A stretch of 54,339 nt of DNA from JBOGUF01 sp050696075 (GCA_050696075.1 JBOGUF010000201.1:1-54339), one strand, 5' to 3'. Counted from the first letter of the stretch, positions 41,947-50,861 are shown. The notes: a model not told the origin generated them from the sequence alone. Numbers and translations: made by a program.

Positions 41947-41998
41947 GGCTGAGGCGTTAGGAGAGCCATCATCGTTCCTCTAACGCCTAACGCCTAAT
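41943..41998. repeat. Heptamer hairpin element between convergent genes
   Basis: Left arm TTAGGGCTGAGGCGTTAGGA, loop CCATCATCGTT, right arm CCTCTAACGCCTAACGCCTA. It contains the stops of both convergent genes (TAG at 41944 on plus, TAG at 41994-41996 on minus), so it should work as a two-way terminator. Confidence 0.75.
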
Positions 41999-43823
41999 CC
42001 ACGTCGAGCCCTACCAAATCCATCAGCCGCAGCGCGTTGGTCGAGGTCGCCAATCCCGGACGCAAACGGTAGTCGAAGGACATCGGCGGGCCGGAACCGT
42101 CCTCGTGGAGCGTTTCGCGGAAGTGGACCGGGCGGGCGATCTTGGTCAGTTCCGGCCCTTCGGCCAGGGCCAGGTCGTGGGTCGAGACGGCCCCCAGCGC
42201 GCCGCGGTCGACCAGGAAGCGGATGATCCGCCGGGCGGCGATCTGCCGTTCGACGGTGTTCGTCCCCTGCAAAATCTCGTCGAGGAGGTAGAGGACGCGG
42301 GGATCCTCCGGATTGTGCTCTCGCGCCGCGTCGACAACCTGTTTCAGCCGCTGCAACTCGGCCATGAAGAAGGAGATGCCGCGCTCCAGCGAGTCCTGCA
42401 CCCGCACGCTCGTCCAGAGCGAAACGGGCGGCAAGCGGAAACCAGCGGCGCAGACCGGTCCACCCGCGCCCGCCAGCACGACGTTGACCCCAATCGAGCG
42501 CAGCAACGTGCTCTTACCCGACATATTCGACCCGGTCACCAGCAGAAACGTGCCCATCGGTCCGACTGCTACGTCGTTGACCACTCGCACCTCGTCCGGC
42601 AAAAGTGGGTGGCCGACGCCTCGTGCCTCGATCGCCTCTCCCCCGGAGTCGATCTCCGGGAAGACCCACTCCGGATGGTCGTGGGCGAGGGTGCCGAGGG
42701 CGACGAGCCCCTCCGCTTCGCCCAGCGCGGTCAACCAATCCCGCGCCTGACCGCCGGCGACCCGCTGCCACGCCCCCAACCGATCGAGCAGATGGATGTC
42801 CCAGAGAAAGAGCGCCTGGAACGGCCAATGCCCCAGCGACGACGCCGGCACCCAGAAGCGGGTCAGAAACGCCAGCCGCCCAAGCCACTCATGAGCGCGA
42901 TGCCCCCCGGCCGTGATGCGCTCCTGAAGCTGTCGCAGCAGCGGCGCCGCCACTTCCGCCGCCCCGACCGTCTCCAGCAACCCGGCATACGCCAACAGCG
43001 CCGTCTTGTGCTGCGACGGCGCGGCAACAAGTTCCCGCACCCGCGAGCCGACCACCTGGTTAATCACGATGTTGGCCGCCAGAAAGAGCGCCCACAACGG
43101 TAGCGCCAGCACCCCAACGGCGCTCAACGCCGCCGTGACGGCGAGTCCGGCGACACTCCCGCGCGCCGCCCAGACCAGCCGCTGCCGGTCCGCCAACCAC
43201 CGCTCGCCCTCGGCCCAGCGCAGGAACGGCTCCGGGTCCCCCCGGTCGGCCGCGGCAAGCCGCCCCCGTAGCGCCAACTCCTCGCGCAACGCAACCCGCG
43301 GCGCGAGGTCGGCCGCCGCCGTTTGGCGGTCCCGGATCGTCTTCGGCTCGGCGGGCGCGAGCAACCAGTCGCGCAGCGTTGCCGCGCCCATCTGTGTCGT
43401 CGCTGTCTCCAGTAGTTGGCAGAGCGAGGCCCGGCCAAAAAGGTCGAGGTCGGCCGCGTACGGGTGCGCCGGCTCCGGTCGGAAGGCGTGCCGCAACGGC
43501 AGCGCGTCCCAGTTCCGCGCCAGCCGCATGAGCCCCTCATCGTTGATCTCGGCCAGTGTCGCCGTCCGCCGTCGCTGCCGCCCCAGTCGCTGATGGACGA
43601 CGACCAGGCCCACAAAGAGCACAAACGGCACCGCCGCCAGCCAGAGCAGCCCGCGTGGCCCAACCAACAACCCCCACCCGCCCACCAGCGCGGCCAGCGC
43701 GAATGCGACCAGCCGCACATTCGCCACCCGGTTCCAGCGCCGGGTCAGCTCGTCACGCTCATTAGCAAAATGGTCGCGGCGAGCGGCATATCCACCCTCG
43801 CCGCCTATCCAGTTTGGCGCCAT
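41994..43823 (-). CDS. Membrane-associated MutS-like ATPase
   Basis: The product has 609 residues from the ATG at 43823 (a TTG at 43841 is possible), overlapping the preceding DUF5615 gene by 19 nt. Two hydrophobic regions, about residues 38-80 and 210-245, predict membrane helices. The C-terminal MutS ATPase has Walker A GSNMSGKST near 431-439, Walker B LYLLDE near 511-516 and the STHD signature at the end. The MutS mismatch-recognition and connector domains are missing, so it should not act in mismatch repair. This membrane MutS subfamily has no known function. Confidence 0.85.
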   Translation of the reverse strand: MAPNWIGGEGGYAARRDHFANERDELTRRWNRVANVRLVAFALAALVGGWGLLVGPRGLLWLAAVPFVLFVGLVVVHQRLGRQRRRTATLAEINDEGLMRLARNWDALPLRHAFRPEPAHPYAADLDLFGRASLCQLLETATTQMGAATLRDWLLAPAEPKTIRDRQTAAADLAPRVALREELALRGRLAAADRGDPEPFLRWAEGERWLADRQRLVWAARGSVAGLAVTAALSAVGVLALPLWALFLAANIVINQVVGSRVRELVAAPSQHKTALLAYAGLLETVGAAEVAAPLLRQLQERITAGGHRAHEWLGRLAFLTRFWVPASSLGHWPFQALFLWDIHLLDRLGAWQRVAGGQARDWLTALGEAEGLVALGTLAHDHPEWVFPEIDSGGEAIEARGVGHPLLPDEVRVVNDVAVGPMGTFLLVTGSNMSGKSTLLRSIGVNVVLAGAGGPVCAAGFRLPPVSLWTSVRVQDSLERGISFFMAELQRLKQVVDAAREHNPEDPRVLYLLDEILQGTNTVERQIAARRIIRFLVDRGALGAVSTHDLALAEGPELTKIARPVHFRETLHEDGSGPPMSFDYRLRPGLATSTNALRLMDLVGLDVD

Positions 43824-44197
43824 CCGAGACGCGACTTCCAATCATAGAGACTACTTTCCTGGCGATGCGAGCCGCGCAGGAAGTCTGACAAGACATCGAC
43901 CGCGTCGGGCGTTGGCAGGCGTGGCGGCTGGGGAATGATCAGGATTCCGGGATGACGGAACGCCGTCGATACGCTCCACTCATGGCCCCACTGCCGCCAA
44001 GCCGAGTGCAACAACACGAAATCCTTACCGTTGTGGGTGATGAAGACTCGGCTCAGGCGCGATGCGGTAAGCAGTTGCTTCGCATCGTTCTGCGCCTTGC
44101 TCCGCAATTGCCGAGTCGTCATCACGTCGTGACCAGTTGCTTCGAGGAGCAGGGCCAGATCCTCGGCAACATGCTCGTCGAGGTAGACATCCGCCAT
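43805..44197 (-). CDS. DUF5615 family PIN-like toxin
   Basis: The product has 130 residues. ADVYLDEHVAEDLALLLEAT carries the first acidic cluster (YLDEHV), and RLSRVFITHNGKDFVLLHSA the 'THNGKDF' variant of the HDxDF motif. It follows the DUF433-like gene with 3 nt between stop and start, so it is the toxin of this pair. Its end overlaps the MutS-like gene. Confidence 0.75.
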   Translation of the reverse strand: MADVYLDEHVAEDLALLLEATGHDVMTTRQLRSKAQNDAKQLLTASRLSRVFITHNGKDFVLLHSAWRQWGHEWSVSTAFRHPGILIIPQPPRLPTPDAVDVLSDFLRGSHRQESSLYDWKSRLGWRQTG

Positions 44198-44200
44198 CGG

Positions 44201-44485
44201 CTAAGGCTCAAAGAACGCGTCGTTGAGCGTGAGCCGGGCGTCGATGACGGCCTGATGCCGGCGGTAATAGGCAATGGCAGCCACGACCGCTTCTGCCGGC
44301 AGCGCGTAGTCGGAGGCGGTTTGGCGCTGGCTGCTGCCACGCAGATGGCCAACGAGCGCCCACACCGGCACCGCGGCGTCGCCGACGACAACGCGCGCAC
44401 GATCGAGGCCGAATCCATCTGGATCCGGCTGAATGTACCGTTCAATCAGAGCGTCAGCGTCCGATGCCGTGAGAGCTGTTTGCAT
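44201..44485 (-). CDS. DUF433-like antitoxin
   Basis: The product has 94 residues from the ATG at 44485 (CAAGG upstream). TASDADALIERYIQPDPDGF, VVVGDAAVPVWALVGHLRGS and SDYALPAEAVVAAIAYYRRH form a divergent DUF433 pattern (the 'Y-L-P-x-E-A-V-x-A-A-x-x-Y-Y' end is clear). It is paired with the DUF5615 gene directly downstream. Confidence 0.7.
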   Translation of the reverse strand: MQTALTASDADALIERYIQPDPDGFGLDRARVVVGDAAVPVWALVGHLRGSSQRQTASDYALPAEAVVAAIAYYRRHQAVIDARLTLNDAFFEP

Positions 44486-44626
44486 GGTCACAAGCCTTGG
44501 ACGGAAGGAGTGCCACGTCGCGCCGCGTTTACCTCCATGCATGCTAGCGACCGCACAGGTATCCGTCAAACGGGTCCTCGTGGCTGATGGCTGGCTGGGA
44601 CGAGGCCTATCGCCGGAAGGTTCTCC

Positions 44627-45264
44627 GTGGATCAGATACTTCCACCACCCACGAAACCTATTGCGCCGATCTTCGTGGATGTTCCCGCCGGATCACGGAT
44701 GATTCGATCTTTGACCCAACGCGGCGAAATGCCACCGCCTTGACGTTTCGCGCGAATGGACCGCGACCGCGATTCGATCTCCATCGGGGGAAGGGTCCCG
44801 ACCGCGAGCCGTGCGATGACCGCGATCGTGCGGTCTACTATGCCGCTTGGTCAGCCGACCCGACGGAGGAGTTGTCGATCTGTGTCGTCGAGATCTTCGG
44901 TGATACGCGCATCGTCGAGTTCGGCGATCTTGCGGTTGCCATGCCGGCGGTCACGCGTACGCCGCGACTCTTGGTACCGCGCGACAACGGTGCGCTGTGC
45001 GCTGGCACAGTCGCCGCGATCGCCACGTGCGAACTCCGGCTGTCGCAACCCTGGTCTCGGTACTTCTACGAGAAGCCGTCGGCGTTCGGCGCAATCGACG
45101 GCCTGATCTATCGCAATGCCCACAACGACGAGCCGGCAATGCTGCTCTACGAACGCGCCAGGGACGCACTAGGCCGCGCCGCCGACGCTGTTACTCGTCT
45201 CGATCATCCCGGCTTACGGCCGTTGCTGCTCCACGTCTTGCGGCAAAACAACCTTACGTTCTAA
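44627..45264 (+). pseudogene. RES-domain toxin gene with frameshift
   Basis: A GTG at 44627 with GGAAGG six bases upstream starts a frame reading DQILPPPTKPIAPIFVDVPA-GSRMIR, the usual RES-family N-terminus. At 44706-44710 the similarity moves phase and continues IFDPTRRNATALTFRANGPR, FDLHRGKGPD, VYYAAWSADPTEEL and YFYEKPSAFGAIDGLIYRNA-HNDEPAMLLYERA to 45264. One missing base (about CGATTCTTT to CGATCTTT) explains the break. RES proteins of TA modules degrade NAD+. No Xre/ParS-type antitoxin gene is seen beside it. Confidence 0.75.
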
Positions 45265-45320
45265 CTGCCGATCGTTCGGCAGGCCATGTCATTGTTGTGT
45301 GATTCGTCTCCGCGTGCCGG

Positions 45321-46295
45321 CTACCGCGCCCGCGCCCGCGTCGTCAATTCCTCGGTCGCGATGATATTGCCGCGATTATCCTCGTCCTCGATCTCGTCCC
45401 CCTCGGCTTCGTCGTCCTCGTCCGCGTACGCCTCATCGTCGAAGTCGTCCTCGAACTCCTCCTCATCGTCGTCCACGGGCAGGCCGTTGCGCTTGTAGCC
45501 GGGAAGCGCCTGTTGGACGAGCGGGTGGTCGGGGTTGAGTTCGGTCGTCACCAGCTCCTGGTTCTGGCCATTCACCGTCTGCCGCTTCGCGAGCACGCCC
45601 TTGCGCAAGAACTCCATCACCTTCGCCTCGATGTGCTCCGAGGGAAGCAGGGTGCGGTCGATGAAGCGCCACAGTGTCCGGCTCATGTGGCTCTGGGTCG
45701 GCACGAAACCTTCGTGGAGTTGCTGGACATACGCATCGATCGCGCGGATCACCTGCAGATCGATGTCCGGCGACTGCGCCATCTGCAACGGGTCTTCCTC
45801 GCCCGCGGCGGCCACCAGATCGGGACTCACCGAGCCGGGCACGCCGCAGATGACGACGCGCTTGCCCAGGCGATTGCGCAGCGTCGTCACGACGCGGATG
45901 AAGTCCTTGTCGCCGGTGAAGATCATGAAGGTCTTGATGTCGGGCCGTGCCAGCGCGGTATTGACGATGTCGATCACGAGGTTGAGGTCAGAGCGCGATT
46001 GAATCTTCTCGCGCCCCTGCCCGTCGAAGGTGCGCTTGGCCGGGTAGTGCTGGGATTCGAACCCCGCCACGTCGAGCCGGGTGCGCACCGGCGCCGGGTG
46101 CTGGTCGAAGTCGGCATAAGCCCTGGCGACCGCCATCAGCCCGTAGTTGAGCGCCTTGTCCCGCCACATCAGCGGGTCGGGCTCGCGCCCGTAGGAGTTG
46201 ATCGTCGAATAGCGTATGTTCTCGAAGTCGACGAAAACCGCTACTTCCCCCGGGGTTTGGCCGCTCGATGCGGCCGGAATACCACTATCAACCAT
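45321..46295 (-). CDS. NYN-domain (LabA/DUF88-type) nuclease-like protein with acidic tail
   Basis: The product has 324 residues from the ATG at 46295 (GGAGGAA seven bases upstream). VAVFVDFENIRYSTINSYGR carries the first Asp of the NYN/PIN-like fold, DLNLVIDIVNTALARPDIKT and FMIFTGDKDFIRVVTTLRNR the other acidic residues. The second half (about 190-265) is helical, like the OST-HTH/winged parts of LabA proteins. The last 50 residues are strongly acidic (runs of D/E around 275-315). It is likely an RNA-binding or RNase protein; the exact target is unknown. Confidence 0.85.
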   Translation of the reverse strand: MVDSGIPAASSGQTPGEVAVFVDFENIRYSTINSYGREPDPLMWRDKALNYGLMAVARAYADFDQHPAPVRTRLDVAGFESQHYPAKRTFDGQGREKIQSRSDLNLVIDIVNTALARPDIKTFMIFTGDKDFIRVVTTLRNRLGKRVVICGVPGSVSPDLVAAAGEEDPLQMAQSPDIDLQVIRAIDAYVQQLHEGFVPTQSHMSRTLWRFIDRTLLPSEHIEAKVMEFLRKGVLAKRQTVNGQNQELVTTELNPDHPLVQQALPGYKRNGLPVDDDEEEFEDDFDDEAYADEDDEAEGDEIEDEDNRGNIIATEELTTRARAR

Positions 46296-46611
46296 GGTCC
46301 ATTCCTCCAGCGATGATGCCGAGCGTCACCGTCTGAGAATGGTCTTGTCTGGGAAATGATGCCCATCGGGAATCCCCACTTGCTGAGGAGACGACTAGAC
46401 CAAACCCACAACCGCCGCGCGGCCATATTCCACGAGATGTCGCATTGCCGAAATGCCTGATGTCGCTTAGCATCGACCGGCGACGCCCACCCCAGCGCCG
46501 TACCGGCCCTCCCCATTGCGTGGGATGCGCTCAGTTTACCATCATCCGCGCCCCGCCGCGTGTCACCCCCACGCCCAACCTTGCCCCCTGTAACCCATGC
46601 GACAACCGCGC
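46296..46611. other. Gene-free spacer
   Basis: Between the NYN start (46295) and the heptamer array at 46612. It should hold the promoter of the NYN gene. No ORF with coding character or RNA structure was recognised. Confidence 0.5.
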
Positions 46612-46653
46612 CTTCCATCTTCCATCTTCCGTCTCACGCCTTCCGTCTCACGC
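46612..46653. repeat. Heptamer array CTTCCAT/CTTCCGT/CTCACGC
   Basis: Six units in strict 7-nt phase: CTTCCAT, CTTCCAT, CTTCCGT, CTCACGC, CTTCCGT, CTCACGC. The array includes the stop codon of the RpiR-type gene (46648-46650). Confidence 0.8.
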
Positions 46654-47508
46654 CTCCGCATACGCGTCGAACTCCTGCAAGAGCCGTTCCGCCTCGCGTA
46701 GCCGCGGGGCGACGTTGTCGTGGTTCCGAAGCCAGACCGCCGTCAGCAGCGCGTTGACCAGACTCGCCCCCGCCGCGTAGGAGGGCGTCAACCGTAGCGT
46801 TCCCAATCGCGCGATCAGCGTCAGACCGCCCAGCCGCGCCGCCGGGCTCGAGAGGTGATCGGTCAGCACAATCGTCTGTGCCCCGACGTCGGCGGCGTGC
46901 CGCAGCACCGTCACCGTCGTCCGGTCGACCCGGCGAAAGGTGATTGCCACCAGCACGTCGTTCTTGCTCAGGTCGAGCAGTTGATCCGGCAGATCGCCGG
47001 CGGCCGGATTGAGGATGCGCGCATCCAGCAGCAATCGCAACCCGATGCCGAGCATGATCGCCAACCCGTGCGAACCGCGCGCCCCGAAGACGAAGACACG
47101 CCGTGCCGCGACCAGCGTCTCGACCGCCGCTCGCACGGTCTCGGGCGAGAGATCCTCCGCCGTCGCCCGCACGCTCTCGGCGTCTTCCAGCATGACCCGG
47201 ATCGCCGCTTCCTCCGGCGTGGCGCCCAACTCGGCGATGCCCGCCTCGACCCGCTCCGCCACCGCCCCACTGTGGTTGAAGAAGCGCGCCCGCAACTGCG
47301 CCTGCAAGTCGGGGTAGCCGGCGAAGCCGAGCGCCTGGGCGGCACGGGTCACGGTCGACTCGCTGACGCCCACCTCCTGCGCCAACTCCGGCGCGGAGAT
47401 CACCGCCGCGTAGCGCGTGTCGGCCAACAGCCGGTCGATCGCCCGCCGTTGCCCGGCCGTCAGCCGCCCATAGTTGGCCGAGATGGCCTGTTCAAGCTCC
47501 TGCGCCAC
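46648..47508 (-). CDS. RpiR/MurR-family transcriptional regulator
   Basis: The product has 286 residues from a GTG at 47508. The N-terminal RpiR HTH reads LAQEVGVSESTVTRAAQALG and FAGYPDLQAQLR; the C-terminal SIS domain (about 125-260) contains VFVFGARGSHGLAIMLGIGL and DVLVAITFRRVDRTTVTVLR, which bind phosphosugars. It begins 3 nt after the enolase-superfamily gene, so it is the last gene of the transporter operon and probably its regulator. Confidence 0.9.
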   Translation of the reverse strand: MAQELEQAISANYGRLTAGQRRAIDRLLADTRYAAVISAPELAQEVGVSESTVTRAAQALGFAGYPDLQAQLRARFFNHSGAVAERVEAGIAELGATPEEAAIRVMLEDAESVRATAEDLSPETVRAAVETLVAARRVFVFGARGSHGLAIMLGIGLRLLLDARILNPAAGDLPDQLLDLSKNDVLVAITFRRVDRTTVTVLRHAADVGAQTIVLTDHLSSPAARLGGLTLIARLGTLRLTPSYAAGASLVNALLTAVWLRNHDNVAPRLREAERLLQEFDAYAEA

Positions 47509-47511
47509 CCA

Positions 47512-48660
47512 TCAACTCCACGGCTGCACCGCGTTGGCGTTGACGAAGTCCCAGTCGATCTCGAATCCTAACCCCGGTTTTTGCGAGATCGAGATGTTCC
47601 CCTCGGCGTCGACCGCATCGACCACCTCCGCGTACCACGGCGTCTGCGCCTCGTGGTCGACGTGGGGATGCAGCAGCCCGCGTTCGTAAAACTCGCCGGG
47701 AATCGCCATCGCCCCCAAAACCTGCAACGTCCCTGGTCCGCCGCCGTGCATCTCACAGCGTATGCCGAACGCCTCGCAAAGGTGGATCGTCTTCATCGTC
47801 GGCGTGATCCCGCCGACGTCCCCCAGCCCTACCCGCGAGATGTCCGCCGCGCCGCGCAGAATCCACTCGGCGCGCGTATAGACCTTCCCCTCCGCCGTCT
47901 CCGGTCCCACGACTGGCAAATCGAGCTGCTCCGTCAGCCAGACGTAGGAGGAGACGTTGTACTCATCCATCGGCTCTTCGATCCAATAGAAGTCGAGTTC
48001 TTCCAGCCCGCGCCCAATGTAGAGCGCCTCTTCCCGCGTGTAGTCGTGGTGCGGGTCGAGCATCAGCTTCATCTCCGGCCCCACCCGCTCGCGCACTGCC
48101 GCGCACGCCGCGATGACCCGCTTCGGACTCGGATCGAGCGGCGGCATCCAGGTATGCATCTTGAACGCCGGATACCCCTGAGCCTGGCACGCCTCGGCGA
48201 AGTCGGCGTACGCCTCCGGCGTGTCCAACCCACCGGGGATGTCGTCGCCGCACATCGTGCTGGCGTAGGCGGGCACCTTCTCCCGGAACCCGCCCAGCAA
48301 CTTGCCGACTGGCAACCCTGCCAGCTTTCCCGCAAGATCCCACAACGCCTGGTCGATCACCGACAAATCCGAATCGAGCAGCGTCCGTCGTTGTAACCGC
48401 TGGATCCGCTTCATTCGCTGGAAGATCAGCTCCCGGTCGAGCGGGTTCATCCCGCCCAACATCTCCTTCGCCAGCGCCCCCACCGCCGGCGACCCCCCGA
48501 AGCAATACCCATCCACCCCCGCGCTCGTCCGCACTCGCAACAACGTCGTCGTCGCGTCGTGCTCCGGCCCCGGATGCCCATGCCCCTCTTCGTCCCGCAC
48601 CACCGACGAGCGGTACCTGAAGACGAGCGTTTGCACGTCGGTAATCGCCAACTCGGACAC
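47512..48660 (-). CDS. Mandelate racemase/muconate lactonising enzyme-family protein
   Basis: The product has 382 residues from a GTG at 48660 (GGGGGGGAT before it). The N-terminal capping domain is followed by the TIM barrel with KMH (AFKMHTW), metal-binding Asp (LMLDPHHDY), Glu (WIEEPMDE) and Glu (VGPETAEG), and His (CEMHGGG). These residues fit an acid-sugar dehydratase or racemase; the exact substrate is not readable. It lies between ABC-importer genes and an RpiR-type regulator, consistent with catabolism of the imported sugar acid. Confidence 0.85.
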   Translation of the reverse strand: MSELAITDVQTLVFRYRSSVVRDEEGHGHPGPEHDATTTLLRVRTSAGVDGYCFGGSPAVGALAKEMLGGMNPLDRELIFQRMKRIQRLQRRTLLDSDLSVIDQALWDLAGKLAGLPVGKLLGGFREKVPAYASTMCGDDIPGGLDTPEAYADFAEACQAQGYPAFKMHTWMPPLDPSPKRVIAACAAVRERVGPEMKLMLDPHHDYTREEALYIGRGLEELDFYWIEEPMDEYNVSSYVWLTEQLDLPVVGPETAEGKVYTRAEWILRGAADISRVGLGDVGGITPTMKTIHLCEAFGIRCEMHGGGPGTLQVLGAMAIPGEFYERGLLHPHVDHEAQTPWYAEVVDAVDAEGNISISQKPGLGFEIDWDFVNANAVQPWS

Positions 48661-48689
48661 GATCCCCCCCTACAATCTCATGCCGCCTC

Positions 48690-48720
48690 CCGGCCTTGCC
48701 GCCTTGCCGCCTTGCCGCCT
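48690..48720. repeat. Octamer array CCTTGCCG
   Basis: Tandem CCTTGCCG units with CCTCCCGG before and CCTCTAC after, 8-nt period. It lies between the ATPase stop (48721) and the enolase-family start. Related to the octamers at 16730-16790. Confidence 0.6.
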
Positions 48721-49731
48721 CTACACCCCCGTCAAATCCAACTCCTCCGCGAAATGGCACGCCGCCACGTGCCCCGGCGCGACCGTGCGCAACGCGGGCC
48801 GCTCCCGCGTGCAAACCTCCTGCGCGTACCGGCAGCGCGGGTGAAACCGGCAGCCCGGCGGCGGGTTGGCCGGGTTCGGCACGTCGCCGGGCAGGACGAA
48901 TCGCCGCTTCGGTTGATCCGGATCGGTGCGCGGCACCGCCGCCAGCAGCGCCTCGGTGTAGGGGTGGCGCGGTCGCGCGAAGAGCTCGTCGGTCGCCGCC
49001 ATCTCGACGATCGAGCCGAGGTACATCACCGCCACCCGGTCGCTGACGTGCTGCACCACCGAGAGGTCGTGCGAGATGAAGAGGTAGGTTAGGTCCATCC
49101 GCTGCTGGAGCGCCCGAAGCAGGTTCAGAATCTGCGCCTGGATCGAGACGTCGAGCGCCGAGACTGGCTCGTCGGCGACGATCAGCCGTGGCTGCAAGGC
49201 CAGCGCCCGCGCGATGCCGACCCGCTGTCGTTGCCCGCCGCTGAAGGCGTGCGGATACCGGTTCATGTGCTGCACCCGGAGGCCGACATAGTTCAGTAGC
49301 TCGCGCACGCGCGCGCGAATCTCATCTTTGTCGCGCATCCCCTGCACGCGCAGCGGCTCGGCGATGATGTCGAGCACCGTCATTCGCGGATCGAGCGAGG
49401 AGTAAGGGTCCTGGAAGATGATCTGCATCTCCCGCCGGAATGGCTTCAACTCCCGCTGGCTCAGCGTCGTCGTCTCGACCAATCCGCCGTTCTTCCGGAA
49501 GAAGATCTGCCCGCTCGTCGGATCGATCGCCCTGAGGAGCATCCGCCCCAACGTCGTCTTGCCACACCCCGACTCCCCGACCAGCCCGACCGTCTCCCCC
49601 TGGTACACCTCCAAATCGACCCCATCGACCGCGCGCGCCGTCCCCACCACCCGCCGCAAGAACCCTTTGCGAATCGGGAAATGCATCTTCAGATCGACGG
49701 TCTTCAGGATGACGTTTCGCTCGTCGGTCAT
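48721..49731 (-). CDS. ABC transporter ATP-binding protein, OppF/DppF type
   Basis: The product has 336 residues. Walker A is GESGCGKTT, signature AFSGGQRQRVGIARALALQP, Walker B LIVADEPVSALD. The C-terminal CRFHPRCRYAQEVCTRERPA is the Cys-rich oligopeptide-ABC extension. It energises import together with the OppD-type protein (49815-50861) and the permeases upstream. The start ATG at 49731 is just after a heptamer hairpin. Confidence 0.92.
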   Translation of the reverse strand: MTDERNVILKTVDLKMHFPIRKGFLRRVVGTARAVDGVDLEVYQGETVGLVGESGCGKTTLGRMLLRAIDPTSGQIFFRKNGGLVETTTLSQRELKPFRREMQIIFQDPYSSLDPRMTVLDIIAEPLRVQGMRDKDEIRARVRELLNYVGLRVQHMNRYPHAFSGGQRQRVGIARALALQPRLIVADEPVSALDVSIQAQILNLLRALQQRMDLTYLFISHDLSVVQHVSDRVAVMYLGSIVEMAATDELFARPRHPYTEALLAAVPRTDPDQPKRRFVLPGDVPNPANPPPGCRFHPRCRYAQEVCTRERPALRTVAPGHVAACHFAEELDLTGV

Positions 49732-49743
49732 GTCTGATCACCC

Positions 49744-49816
49744 AGGCGTTAGGCGTTAGGCGTTAGGGGCTACGTCGTCGTTCCCCTAACGCCTAAGCCC
49801 TAAGCCCTAACCCCTC
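49744..49816. repeat. Heptamer hairpin element (GGCGTTA arms, TACGTCGTCGTT loop)
   Basis: Left arm three GGCGTTA units (49746-49766), loop GGCTACGTCGTCGTT, right arm CCCCTAACGCCTAAGCCC and further TAAGCCC units. It includes the stop codon of the OppD-type gene (49815-49817 on the minus strand) and separates it from the OppF-type gene. Confidence 0.75.
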
Positions 49817-50861
49817 AAAACCACAACGTACACCGCACCCAATGCCCCGGCTCCACCTCGACCAACGGCACGTCCTCCTGGCAAGCCGCCGTCTTCGCCG
49901 CCGGACATCGCGGGTAAAAAGCGCACCCTTGCGGCATCGAGAAGGGGTCCGGCACCCGGCCCGCGATCGGAACCAATGGCCCCTTTGCCTCTTTCCCCAG
50001 CTTCGGCACCGACCGTAACAAGCCGATCGTGTACGGGTGCATCGGCCGGCGGAAGATCGTCCGCACGTCGGCCGTCTCCACCACTCGCCCCATGTACATC
50101 ACCGCCACCCGGTCGGCCATCTCGGCAATCACCCCCAGGTTGTGGGTAATGAGCATGATCGCCATCCCGAACTGCTCTTGCAGCTCGCGCAGCAAATCGA
50201 GAATCTGCGCCTGGATCGTTACGTCGAGCGCCGTCGTCGGTTCGTCGGCTAGCAGCAGCGTCGGGTTGCAGCTCAGCGCCATCGCGATCATCGCCCGCTG
50301 GCGCAACCCGCCCGAAAGCTCGTGCGGGTACTGATGCACCCGTTGCGCCGCCCCGGTGATGCCGACCCGCGCCAGCAGGTCCCGCGTCCGCCGCAACGCC
50401 TCCTCCTTGTCCACCTTCTGATGGAGCTGGATCGCCTCCGCGATCTGGTGTCCGATGGTATGCACCGGCGAGAGCGACGTCATCGGCTCTTGGAAGATCA
50501 TCGCGATCTCATTGCCGCGGATGCGACGGATCTGGTCCCCCTTCGGATCGAGCGTCGCCAGATCGACCACCGTCTCCGAATCGCGCCGCCGGAAGAGCAC
50601 CCGCCCCTCGACGATCTTCGCCATCGGGAACGGCAACAGCTTCAGGATCGAATAGGCCGTCACGCTCTTGCCGCACCCCGACTCCCCGACGATCCCCAAC
50701 GTCTCCTTCGGCCCAATCGAGAACGTGACGCCATCCACCGCCCGCACCACCCCATCCGGCGTGAAGAAGTGCGTCTTCAACTCGTCGATCCGGAGCAACG
50801 CCCCGTCGAGTTCATCGGTCGATTCGACCGGCTTAGTGGATGGAATAGGGGTCGGCGGCAT
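49815..50861 (-). CDS. ABC transporter ATP-binding protein, OppD/DppD type
   Basis: The product has 348 residues from the ATG at 50861, overlapping the permease gene by 29 nt. Walker A GESGCGKSV, signature HELSGGLRQRAMIAMALSCN, Walker B LLLADEPTTALD. The C-terminus CAFYPRCPAAKTAACQEDVP is the OppD-type Cys-rich extension. It pairs with the OppF-type subunit. Confidence 0.92.
   Translation of the reverse strand: MPPTPIPSTKPVESTDELDGALLRIDELKTHFFTPDGVVRAVDGVTFSIGPKETLGIVGESGCGKSVTAYSILKLLPFPMAKIVEGRVLFRRRDSETVVDLATLDPKGDQIRRIRGNEIAMIFQEPMTSLSPVHTIGHQIAEAIQLHQKVDKEEALRRTRDLLARVGITGAAQRVHQYPHELSGGLRQRAMIAMALSCNPTLLLADEPTTALDVTIQAQILDLLRELQEQFGMAIMLITHNLGVIAEMADRVAVMYMGRVVETADVRTIFRRPMHPYTIGLLRSVPKLGKEAKGPLVPIAGRVPDPFSMPQGCAFYPRCPAAKTAACQEDVPLVEVEPGHWVRCTLWF

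Noticed and set aside
46046..46066. TGGGATTCGAACCC, which looks like the T-arm of a tRNA on the minus strand
   Set aside because: It lies within the NYN gene and codes VAGFESQHY in the conserved frame; no acceptor stem, anticodon arm or D-arm can be formed around it.
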